From a virus, in IMG/VR virus record IMGVR_UViG_3300029319_000428, positions 1 through 23,956 of that record: a stretch of 23,956 bases of DNA; one strand, written 5' to 3'. The notes beneath the pieces were generated by a model. It was not told the origin of the DNA. It did not search any database and worked only from the letters and a program-made list of their open reading frames with translations. Made by a program: the position numbers and the translations under genes. Shown here piece after piece: positions 1 to 11,400 of this stretch (position 1 is the first letter of the stretch; each line of letters opens with the position of its first letter).

Positions 1-383
1 GGGCATTCAAAGATATCAACTTATCCTTCAAACGTCATCCTGTGACGAACGATGTGCTGACAATTCGTAATGAAGATGCGATTAAAAGGTCTGTAAGGAA
101 CATTATTTTCACAATTTTAGGTGAAAAACCATTTGAACCTAATTTTGGATCAGTAATCAACAATACTTTGTTTGATTTAAGCACAAATTTGAATGAAATT
201 CGTGTTTCGGATGAAATTAAACAATCTTTACTTAATTATGAACCAAGAATTGATAATATTGAGGTAACGACATCAATTTATCCTGATTCAAACGAAGTAA
301 ATTGCACCGTACAATATGATATTGTTGGAATTCCAGCACCAACACAAGAAGTAAACGTTCTCTTATTCCCAGCTAGAGTATAA
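1..383 (+). CDS. gp25: Baseplate wedge subunit gp25 (5'-truncated by window edge)
   Basis: This is the 3' part of a gene of the GPW/gp25 family, a small baseplate wedge protein. In T4, gp25 belongs to the conserved core linking the wedge to the tail tube and sheath initiation site, and it carries a lysozyme-like fold without known enzymatic activity. The frame is open from base 3 with no stop. It reads AFKDINLSFKRHPVTND before the family core, including the EDAIKRSVRNII helix, the FEPNFGS segment and the NYEPRID segment. The residues before GTG 42 look like the usual gp25 N-terminus, so the true start lies upstream of the window. The gene ends LLFPARV and its TAA overlaps the gp6 ATG by one base (TAATG), which suggests translational coupling. 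The family assignment is firm; only the missing start is uncertain. Confidence 0.9.
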   Translation, partial: AFKDINLSFKRHPVTNDVLTIRNEDAIKRSVRNIIFTILGEKPFEPNFGSVINNTLFDLSTNLNEIRVSDEIKQSLLNYEPRIDNIEVTTSIYPDSNEVNCTVQYDIVGIPAPTQEVNVLLFPARV

Positions 384-2440
384 TGGCTTTCGGACAATAT
401 GTTAATTTAGATTTTGATCAAATCAAGACATCCATCAGAGATTATCTGAGGGCAAATACTAATTTTACTGATTATGACTTTGAAGGGTCGAATCTTTCAA
501 TCATTATTGATGCGTTAGCATATAATACATACACGACTGCATATAATACAAATGTGGCAGCAAACGAGTGTTTTCTTGATTCCGCTACACTTCGAGAAAA
601 CGTTGTTTCACTTGCCAGAAATATTGGATACGTTCCAAGATCTCGTAGATCAGCAAGAGCAAGGATATCATTCATTGTAAGTGGACTTACAGAGACCTCA
701 ACACTTACAATAAACGCTGGTATCATTTGTAATGGTGCTGGAGCAAACACAAATTACATATTTTGCATTCCAGAGAATATTACAGTCCCTGTTGTGAATG
801 GAGTTGGTCAATTTGACAATATTGAGATATATGAGGGTAATTTTATATCACAAGAATTTACTGTTGACACTTCTTTATTCAATCAAAGATACATTCTTGA
901 TAATTCTTTCATCGACACCTCTACAATTAAGGTAAAAGTTAAACCATCCTCATCATCGACCTCTTCGGTCACATATAAACAGATAGATAATATTATTGGT
1001 ATTACATCAACGTCAAATTCATACTTATTACAAGAAATTGAAGATGAAAGGTATGAATTAATTTTTGGTGACAACGTTATTGGTAAAAAATTGTCAAATA
1101 GTAATGTTGTCACAGTCTCTTACATCACAACTGATGGAAAAGATGGAAATGGCGCTTCAGAATTTAGTTTTGTTGGAAATATTACAAATCAAGATGGTGG
1201 AGCAATAAATCCTTCTTTAATTGGTTTAGTTTCAACTGATGAAAAGTCAAGAGACGGTGATGAAATCGAGTCAATATCATCAATTAAGTATTTTGCACCA
1301 AGAATCTATTCTTCTCAGTATCGTGCAGTCACCTCCTCTGATTATGAATCAGTTTTAGGTTATATTTACCCTAACGTCGAATCTGTGACTGCTTATGGTG
1401 GTGAAGAAATGAATCCACCTCGATTTGGAAAAGTTTTTATCTCAGTTAAACCTCGAAATGGTGATTTTCTATCAGATGAAACAAAAAGAGAACTTATACA
1501 AAAATTAAAGAGTTATGCAGTTGCTGGTATAGTGCCAGAGTTCATTGATTTAAAATATTTGTATGTTGAGTTAACTACAAATCCATATTACAATCCTAGT
1601 TTGAATGATGATCCAGAAAATCTTAAAACTGGAGTTTCAAATGCTCTAACTCAATATTCACGTTCAATAGATGTCAATAAATTTGGTGGTAGATTTAAAT
1701 ATAGTAAAGCAGTATCATTAATTGATAGTGTTGATTCATCAATTACATCAAATATCACTCTGGTGACGATTCGACGTAATTTAAAAGCAGTTTTAGGTCA
1801 ATTTGCTCAATATGAGGTCTGTTTTGGTAATATGTTCCACACCCAAGAGTCTTCTTATAATGTGGTGTCTACAGGATTTACGATTGAAGGTGTGGTTGGA
1901 ACTGTTTACCTTGCAGATGAGGTAATTAACCGTGATAAAGGTCGAATATTTTTCTTTACATACACAGAAGGTGGAACTCCCAATATTGTAAAGAAAAATG
2001 CTGGAACAGTTGATTATATGCATGGTGAAGTTCTTATAGATACTTGTAATATAACTTCAACAGTAATTGAGAATGGTGTAATTGAAATTCAAGCAATTCC
2101 ACACTCAAACGACATTGTTGGTCTTCGAGATTTATATGTTAAGTTCGATATGACGAATACAACGATTAATATGATTCCAGATTTAATTTCATCAGGTGAA
2201 AACACATCTGGTTCAAGATTTGTTCACACTCACAGTTACTATACACCAACTTACACTAGAAAATCAAACTCCCCAGTAACAACTGGTTCTACACTTCTAA
2301 CATCGACAGCCTCTTCAACTGGAACCACAACAACAACTAGTGGCACAGTCGCCTCTTCTGGTGCATCTACATCAACTCCAAGTTCCTCCACACCTACCTC
2401 TTCTGGTGGTGGTGGATCTAGTTATGGTGGCGGATATTAA
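383..2440 (+). CDS. gp6: Baseplate wedge subunit gp6 (baseplate J-like)
   Basis: The 685-residue product is close to T4 gp6 (660). In T4, gp6 dimers join neighbouring wedges into the continuous inner ring of the baseplate. The N-terminus (MAFGQYVNLDFDQIKTSI, then NFTDYDFEGSNLSIIIDALAYNTY) is typical of gp6 in marine T4-like phages. A baseplate J-like region lies at about residues 312-440, from YRAVTSSDYESVLGYIYPNV to ELTTNPYYNP. Residues from about 629 to the end form a Ser/Thr/Gly-rich low-complexity tail ending GGGGSSYGGGY, which looks like an added flexible extension. The start is fixed by the TAATG overlap with gp25; there is no strong Shine-Dalgarno sequence, so coupling is likely. The stop overlaps the next gene in the same way. 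Identification rests on sequence character and on position between gp25 and gp7. Confidence 0.92.
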   Translation: MAFGQYVNLDFDQIKTSIRDYLRANTNFTDYDFEGSNLSIIIDALAYNTYTTAYNTNVAANECFLDSATLRENVVSLARNIGYVPRSRRSARARISFIVSGLTETSTLTINAGIICNGAGANTNYIFCIPENITVPVVNGVGQFDNIEIYEGNFISQEFTVDTSLFNQRYILDNSFIDTSTIKVKVKPSSSSTSSVTYKQIDNIIGITSTSNSYLLQEIEDERYELIFGDNVIGKKLSNSNVVTVSYITTDGKDGNGASEFSFVGNITNQDGGAINPSLIGLVSTDEKSRDGDEIESISSIKYFAPRIYSSQYRAVTSSDYESVLGYIYPNVESVTAYGGEEMNPPRFGKVFISVKPRNGDFLSDETKRELIQKLKSYAVAGIVPEFIDLKYLYVELTTNPYYNPSLNDDPENLKTGVSNALTQYSRSIDVNKFGGRFKYSKAVSLIDSVDSSITSNITLVTIRRNLKAVLGQFAQYEVCFGNMFHTQESSYNVVSTGFTIEGVVGTVYLADEVINRDKGRIFFFTYTEGGTPNIVKKNAGTVDYMHGEVLIDTCNITSTVIENGVIEIQAIPHSNDIVGLRDLYVKFDMTNTTINMIPDLISSGENTSGSRFVHTHSYYTPTYTRKSNSPVTTGSTLLTSTASSTGTTTTTSGTVASSGASTSTPSSSTPTSSGGGGSSYGGGY
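2269..2437 (+). repeat. Ser/Thr/Gly-rich low-complexity tail of gp6
   Basis: The last 57 or so residues of gp6 are almost all Ser, Thr, Gly, Ala and Pro, with runs such as TTTTTSGT and a final GGGGSSYGGGY. The DNA is correspondingly rich in ACA/TCA/TCC/GGT codons. No folded domain is apparent. A flexible linker or surface tail is the simplest reading. Confidence 0.75.
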
Positions 2441-5400
2441 TGATTGACACCTCAATACAAAGAGTCGAGATAAATCAGGTAATTGAAAATCAGTTACCTG
2501 AGTTTGTGCAGTCAGAAAGTCCACTTTTTGTGGACTTCATGAAACAATACTATATTTCTCAAGAATATCAGGGTGGATCAATTAATATTGCTGAGAATCT
2601 TGACAGATACACTAAATTGCAAACATATGTTGGTGCTGCACTCACTGAATACACAGGATTGTCCACTGATACTGAATCTTACTCATCTACAATTTTTGTA
2701 GATTCAACACATGGTTATCCTAGTAAGTATGGTTTGTTAAAAATAGATGATGAAATAATCACATACACAGGAATTGGAACTACATCATTTACTGGATGTA
2801 TTCGTGGATTCAGTGGTGTTGATGCGATGGATCAACCTACAAGACCTGATCTATTATCATTTAACACAAGTGTAGGAGTATCTCATACTGGTGGTAGTAA
2901 AGTTCATAACTTGTCTAATCTTTTTATTCGTGAGTTTTTTGGAAAGTTAAAAACAACGTATGCAAGTGGTTTTGAGAATCGTAAATTAAGTAGTGATATT
3001 GATCAAGTTAAATTTATTCGACAAGTTAAAGATTTTTATCGAACAAAGGGAACAGAGGAGTCATATAAAATTTTATTCAGAGCATTATATGGTCAAGAGG
3101 TAGATATTATAAAACCATCAGATTTTTTAATTAAACCATCTGATGCTGATTATGGTTTTGCACAAGATTTTGTAGTCAAGTCAATCACAGGCGATCCTCG
3201 TAATTTAAAAGGGTCAACTCTTTTTCAAGACGCAGATGATGATGATAAAAATATTCGAGGTGCTTCTGGTGCGATATCAGACGTAAAAGACTTTTTATAT
3301 GACGGTGAACATTACTATCAAATTAGTATTACACAAGATTCAATTGATGGCAACTTTATAGTTCCAGGCAGAACTCGTGTTACTGATCCCGTATCCATTG
3401 GTGCAACTGTGATTACAGTTGATACGACTGTCGGATTCCCTACAAGTGGTTCTTTATCTCTACCGTCAGCAACCACAGCTGGAATAGTAACTTATACAAG
3501 TAAAACTGCAAATCAATTTGTAGGATTGCCAACTGCTGTTGATGTCTTGAATATTGGTGATGACGTTCGATATAATAATGTTGCGTATGGATACTCTTTT
3601 GCAAATATATCAAAGAAAATTGAAGTTTTAATTACTGGTGTTTTAAAAGATTTTCCAATACCAGAAAAGGCATATTACTTTAATAAAGGTGATACAATTA
3701 AAGTTGGAACTTTCGGTATTAACAAAAGTTCTGAAGATTCAAACTTTGGATCTTGGGTTTATAATACGAGTGTCAAATTTACTCCAAAAACTATTGTAAG
3801 ACAATCAAGTAGTAGTTTTAGTATCGTAACTCTCTCCGCTCATGGATTTTTAGAAGAGGATGCAATAGAAGTTTTAGATGGTCAAAATACTTTATTAGGA
3901 GTTGGTCGTGTTTTAAGTGTTATCGATAGTTCCACATTAATATTAGGTGATTTGCCTGGCGTTGGTGAATTCAATATTGCTTTCATTAGAAGAAGAAATA
4001 AAAAAGGAAATAGTTCACTTCATACAAATATTAACAAATACACTACAGATATTCAAAATGCGTATGATAATGAAAGTGAGGGTAACTCTTATATTGCTTC
4101 ACCGTCAATACCAAGTTTAGGTAATGAACCTATAGTTGCACCAGATCGTTCTATAACATGGACTGGCGCCACTGGCGGCGACGTTATACAGTTGATACAG
4201 GTTACAGAGGGTGCTGCAGATCATGGATTTTATTCTGGAGAAGTTGTAACATATAACGTTATTAGTGGTTTCTTAGGACAGTTAATTGATGGTAAAAACT
4301 ATTACATAAGTCGTATTGATTCAAACAACATTCGTCTTGCAAACTCTTTACCTGATTTAATTAACGGTGATTTTGTGGATGCGACTGGAACTGGTACATT
4401 TAAAATATCCGTTCCAGATTTAGCAAATAAAAAATTAGATCATCAAAAACTATTAAAAAGAATTCCATTAACTCCTACATTTGATGGTGGTAAACGTGAA
4501 ACGATTCCAGGCACAACTGGAATGTTAGTAAATGGAACAGAAATATCAAACTATAAGTCAGGTGATGTTATATTTTTTGGTGGTGTTGAATCAATTGATG
4601 TTTTAGAGGGTGGATCTCAATATGATGTGATTAATCCACCAAAAGTGGATGTAGAAAGTTTAGCAGGAGCTGGTGTAAGTGCAACAGCTAATGTAAAAGG
4701 ACAATTTGAAAGAATTGATATCATAGATCCTGGCTTTGATTATGTTGCACCACCTGTGATTGAAATTAGTGGTGGTAACGGTAGAAATGCGATTGCAAGA
4801 TCAAGATTAAAACAAATTGATCATTTTGTTGACTTTGATGCATCATCAACTGGTAACGCAATTAACATTGCAAATGATACGATTGGTTTTGGAACATTTC
4901 ATAAGTTTCGTGATGGAGAAGCTGTAATTTATAAAACGTTTGGAACTGGTGCGATTGGTATTGCAAGTGCTGGTATTACAACAGATCAAATTCAAGAAAC
5001 TCCTGATCAAAGACTTGTTAATGATTCAATTTATTTTGTATCAAAAGTTAATCAAACAACTATTAAACTTGCAAATAATGAAAATGATGCGATAACAAAA
5101 TCAAACTTAATTAATCTTACTGGTTTTGCTGATGGATCACAAAGATTTGAAAGTTTAAGAAAGAAATTTGTTTTAGGTCAAATTATTATTGAGAATCCAG
5201 GCGAGGGATATGAAAACAAAAGAAGATTAATTCCCACAACTGGTATTAATACTTATTCAGATTTTATTGAATATAAGGATCATGGATTTAAAAATGGTGA
5301 GGTTATAAGATATTCAAATGATGGTATTAGAATTGGTGGACTTGATACAGATCAAGATTACTATGTTTTAAAAGTCAGTGATAATCGTTTTAGACTTGCA

Positions 5401-8400
5401 TCTGCTGGTATCGGAACTACTCTATCAGACGCTAACTATTTGTCCAAACAGTATGTTGGTTTGACATCTGTTGGTGATGGTGAACACATATTTAATTATC
5501 CACCAATAGTAGTGAGTGTTAAGGGAGTTATTGGAATTAACACTGCACACCCTGAGAACTATCATGCAACTGTAAATCCCATTGTAAGGGGTTCTCTGAC
5601 CTCTATAAACGTTGAAAAGGGTGGAATAGGGTATGGTGCATCCACAACCTTTAATTTTAGTATTCCTCCTCAAGTTCGTGTTTCATCGGGATCATCATCA
5701 GAATATAAAGCAATCGTATCTAACGGTAGAATACAATCTGTAATTGTCACCCGATCTGGTGGTGAATACACATCTGCTCCTGATTTGAAAATTTTAGGTG
5801 ATGGTGTAGGTGCAAAAATCATATCTTCGATTAGTGGTGGAAGTGTTGATAAAGTAACTGTGGACAATGGTGGAGTTGGATACACAACTGCAACTGTTGG
5901 AGTGGAGGAGATCATACCTGGCTCTGGAGGAGTATTTTTACCAAAAATCAGATCTTGGTCTGTTAATAACGTTAAAAGATATGAAGATATATTCTATGAT
6001 GATGATGGATTCTTAAGTCGTGGAGATAATGATGAGGGTATTAAATTTACATCTTTCTATGCACCTAGAGGACTAAGAAAAATATTAAAACAAAAAAATA
6101 GTGATGGAACAATCGATTATACATCAAATGACCTAAACCTATTGAATAATGCAGAGCAAGTTTCTTTAAATCACTCACCTATTATTGGATGGGCATATGA
6201 TGGTAATCCAATATATGGCCCTTATGGGTATGATCGTAAAGATGGTGGTATTGTAAGAATCATGAGATCTAGTTATTCTCTTAAAACAACAAGAGAAAAT
6301 GGGCCACCAATATCAGAGTTTCCACTTGGATTTTTCATTGATGACTATGAATATCTTGGAAATGGTGATCTTGATGAAAATAATGGTAGATTCTGCATCA
6401 CTCCTGATTATCCAAAAGGAACATTTGCTTACTTTGCAACGATTAATCCAAATGAAAACGAAACGAGTGGAACATTTAAGAACTTCCGTTCTCCAGTATT
6501 CCCATATTTGATCGGTGCAAATTATGCTGCAAAACCTGATGAGTGGAACTTTATTGAAACTAATAATCAAGATCTTGATTTAAATACTCTAGGTTTAAGA
6601 AGAAATACAAATCCATATAAACTTGATAGTTCTGGCGCTGAATATCAAGGAATACATGATAGTCGAAAGAAAGTTGATCAAGATATTGAAGTTAATTATG
6701 CATCATCTGGTGGAATTAATCAATATGAAATATTAAGTGCTGGATCTGGTTATCAAGTAAATGAAAAATTAAATGTAAAGAATTTAGATGAGGGCGCTGG
6801 TTTTGCTGCGAAAATATCTGTTATTGATGGAAAAGAAATTGTATCTATTGCATCTACCATTGTTAAAATTGAAAACATTGTATTTACATATAATAACTCA
6901 AATGGTAATGTTACTGGATTGTCATCACAACCACATGGTCTAGTCGTTGGTGATGTTATCACTGTTTCTGGACTCTCTACAGATAGTTTAAGACAGTTGG
7001 ATGGCAGACATAGCATCGGATTTAACACATCATTTTTACTATTAAACACAGGTATTGGAACCACTGCTGCAACTGGAATTGTTACAAGTATATCTGTAAC
7101 TGGCAACTTAACTCCACAAAGTATTGCGCCAAATGATATTATTGGAATCAACACAGAAAGAATGTTGGTTTTGAATGTTGATAATGTAAATGGTAAGTTA
7201 AGAGTTAAGAGAGAACAGGACGGAGTTCTTGGAACTGCTCATACAAGTACATCTCTTGTTACAGCATTAAATCGTGCAATTACGTTTAACTTAGGTATTA
7301 ACACTGATATTCAAACTAGAGTTAATGTTCCATATTTCTTTAATCCAACTGAAAGTGTTGCGATAGGAACAGCTTCTGGTGTTGGAATTGGATCAACAGT
7401 TAGATACTCATATCGTGTTGTGGGTGGTGGATCAACTGAAATATTTGTACCAACTCAAAATATATTCTTACAGGATCATGGATTTGAAACTGGAGATAAA
7501 CTCACATATTCAAGTGATGAGGGAACTCCTCTTTTAGTATCTAATGGAATAAATGCAGTACCTAATTTTAGATTAACTAATAACTCTCCAGTATTTGCAA
7601 TTAGAGAGAGTAAAGATTTACTAGGAATATCAACTAATGCTCTAGGTATTGGATCTACTGGAGGCATCACTGGTATTGGTTCAACAGCATATCGTTTATT
7701 CTTTGATGATTTTGGAAGTGGTCAAGCACATAGTTTTACACCAACAAAACCAGAAATCACTGGGTTTGTTGAAAAAGTGGTTGGAACTGTTGTTTGCAAG
7801 GAAGCACACAATCTAGCTGCAGCGGATCGTGTATCAATATCTTTAACTCCTGGCATTACAACATCATATCAAGTTGAATTTGATGATACGACAAGAAGAA
7901 CATTTATCAATCCTTTGAATTTTAGTGGTTCTGCTATTGATTTAGAATCAGATCAAATCACTATTCCAGACCACGGATATAAAACAGGAGATAAAATACT
8001 TTACAAATCCACTAGTCCAGCAAACCCACTATTTTCAAACTTTACATATTTTGTTGTAAGAATTGATAAAAATACAATTAAATTATCAGAATCTTCATTT
8101 AAGTCAAAGAAATTAATTCCAGATTGTATATCATTAACATCAACAGGATCAGGACATACAATTGCTTTAATTAATCCACCTATCTTCCTAACTCGTGGTT
8201 ACAAAGTTGGATTTGCTGTATCTGATTCTTCGTTAACACAAGTTGTATCTGGAAAGAGAACTCAAGTGTTCGATTTCCAACTCTTCAGAGACGCCAACTT
8301 TACAAATCCATATTTTAATAATAGTGAAGACGGTGGTTTCCAAGTAGTTGGTGTTGGAACTGTTGGAGTGACTACAACAGCGAGAGTTGATGTTTCTTTA

Positions 8401-11400
8401 ACAGAAAATACTCCAGATGACTTATTTTATAAATTAACACCTGTTAATTTAAATATTAACGCTCCATTTAAAAGAGATCCTATCATTGATACCGATGTTA
8501 TTAACAATTCTAGTTTAAAAATATCTGATAGTGAATATAATGGTAATTATACGGTCACTGGAATTGGAAGCACCACTTTCTCTTTTGTATTATTAAATCA
8601 ACCAGAAAAAGATGGATATACTAAAGAAGAGGCAGTTACTCTTAAATATTCAACTTCATCAACCACTGCATCAGGAGCAATCAATGCTTTAAAAATTACA
8701 TCCAAAGGAAAAAGATATCAAACCATTCCTGTTGTTACATCAATTGGATCTACAAATGGCGTTGGTGGTGTACTCAGATTAAATAGTGATCAAACTGGAC
8801 AATTAAGAAGATATACATTAAAAAATATTGGATTTGATTACTCAGCAGACAGAACAATACAACCATCTGTTCAATTACCTCAAATCTTAAGATTAGATAG
8901 ATTATCGAAGATATCAAGTATTGGAATTAGTTCTGGTGGTAAAAATTATCTTGAACCACCAAATATTGTAGTGATTGATCGTGTGACTGGTTCTGTCAAA
9001 AATGAAGTTATAACAGCTGTTGATATACAAGGAACATCTGTATCAGAAGTTAGAATACTAACAAACACAAACTCATTATATGATACAAATCCAAGAATTA
9101 TTGCTACTAACAATAATAATGGAATTAAAGTTAAAAACCTATCATACACAAGTGGAACTAATCTTGTAACTTTAACTCTTGAAGGATCATATGATTCTAC
9201 ATCATATCCATTTACTTTAGGTCAAAAACTTTATGTTGAGAATATAGGTATTGGATCAACAGGTAGTGGTTATAACTCAGCGGATTACAACTATGAACCA
9301 TTCGTAATTACAGGTGTAAACACAAATCCAGGCGGAGGAAATGCATCTGTTTCATACAATTTAGATTCATCAGTTACAAGCCCAGGCATTTTCAGTGGCC
9401 CTTCATCATCAGGTCAGGCGATACCATACGAAAATATTGCTCAATTTAATATTAGTGTAGAGACAAATCAATTTAGTGTTGGTGAAAAAGTAAGCACAGG
9501 TGATAAGATTGGAACTGTTGTGGCTTGGAATGAGAATAACAAATATCTAAAAGTGTTGTCAAATGATACATTTACCTCTGGTGAGTCTATCAATGGGTCT
9601 TCATCTAAATCAATTGCGATAATTGAACAGACCACAAAATTTAATTCTGTATTTAATGTGGAATCTGATTCTGAATTTAGAAGTGGATTTAGAAAAGAGA
9701 CTGGTAAGTTAAACACTGAGTTGCAAAAATTAGCAGATAATGACTACTATCAAACATTCTCATACTCTTTAAACAGTACAGTTGATTACAACACATGGAA
9801 AGATCCTGTTAATAGTCTTGGACATACTGTAGGATTTAGAAATTTTGCAGATGTAAGTATCGTATCAACGGCATCAACTGATGATAAGAATCGTAAAGAT
9901 GCCTCTGTTGGAGTATCATCTGCTGTCGCTGTGGTTGTTGCTGATTTAGTGAGTGAAGATGAATCAATACACAATACATATGATTTTGATTTAGTTTCAG
10001 AGAATTCTAAAAACATTGCTGGATTCTTTGCATCTGATGAAATTAATTTTGGTAACAAAATTTTAACTGATTATATTGAATCAAGAACAAATAGAGTAAT
10101 ATCAATAGACAGTGTAAGTTCTCAGTTTAATGATTTACCTCGTGCAACTGCGTTCTCTGATGTATTTGACTTTAACATTAATGACATTGACGGTATTAAA
10201 TTCTACGTCTTACTTTTTGATACTAGATTTTCTGGTGAAAAGGAAATAATTCAAGTTAATTTAATTCATGATGGATCCACTGGTTACATGATGAAATTTG
10301 GTCGTGTTGAAACTGCAATCGATCTTGGTGATTTTGACTTTGCAGTCTCAGGTGTTAATGGTAATTTAAGATTTGTTCCAGCAAAATCTAAGTTCAATAA
10401 TTATGCATTAAGATTATTTGCAATTGAAACATTCAAGAGTACACAAACTGGTATTAGTACACTATCAGTTGGCACAGGATACGATATAATTTCCACATCA
10501 GCTGGTATTGGATCTACAGATCCATCGCCTGTTCAAGTTGTAGGATTTGGATCAACTGCAATTACAACATCTAAGTTATTTGTGCAGACACAAGAATTAG
10601 GTGGTGATCAAAGAACTCAAATAAATGAGTTGGTTGTTTTGAATGATAGTGAGGAAGTCTATCTCCTAGATTATGCACAGATGACAAATGATAATCTCTC
10701 AGCAACTGATTCTCCAAGTGTAGGACTTGGAACATTTGGTGCAGATGTAAGATCTGGTATTACAAGTGTTTACTTTACACCTGTAACTGGTGTCGGTGTC
10801 ACAATGAGAGTTCATCAGGTTGCGATTGGAGGAACTGCATCTGGTATTGGAAGCACAACCATATCACTTACTGAAGTTTTAACTACAACAACAAATATTG
10901 CAGCAACAGGAACTCCACAACCAACAAGAATTAGTGGAATTAATTCCAACACATATACTGCCTTTGATGCATTAATTGAAATACATGATACAACAAATGA
11001 TCGTTATGCTGTCACTCAAGTAACTGCAATTCATGATAGTACTACTCCATACTTTACAGAGTTTGGTTATATGGATAACTTCTCTGTCAATCCTACTAGT
11101 TTCTCTGGTATCGGAACTGTTGGTGTCGGTTATTCATCCGCTTCTGGTGGTGATATTGAACTTCGTTTAACACCTCCAGCAAATACAGCAGTTACAACTA
11201 AGGTATTGCAATATAACTTTAATGAGACTGGAACAGGTGGCGTTGGTTTAGTAACATTTACAGATTCTAGATTAAAATCTGCTGAGGGATCATACACTGG
11301 AACAGAGAATGATATCAAGTTCTCATTCAATATGAAACATGCTGGTGATTCAATATTTCATAAAACATTCGACTCTGAAGATGAAGCAGTTGTTGATGTA

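Noticed and set aside
42-383. gp25 starting at GTG 42 as a complete 113-residue gene
   Set aside because: The frame is open to the window edge, and the upstream residues (FKDINLSFKRHPV) look like conserved gp25 N-terminal sequence, so the gene is truncated by the window rather than starting here.
6166-6530. Enzymatic function for the YHYH-like domain
   Set aside because: The histidine pair is missing and no catalytic residue set can be identified from sequence, so no activity is assigned.
6753-7154. Minus-strand 133-residue open frame
   Set aside because: It lies opposite the continuous gp7-like frame, has no ribosome site or recognisable domain, and its composition is what the reverse complement of this repetitive coding sequence gives.
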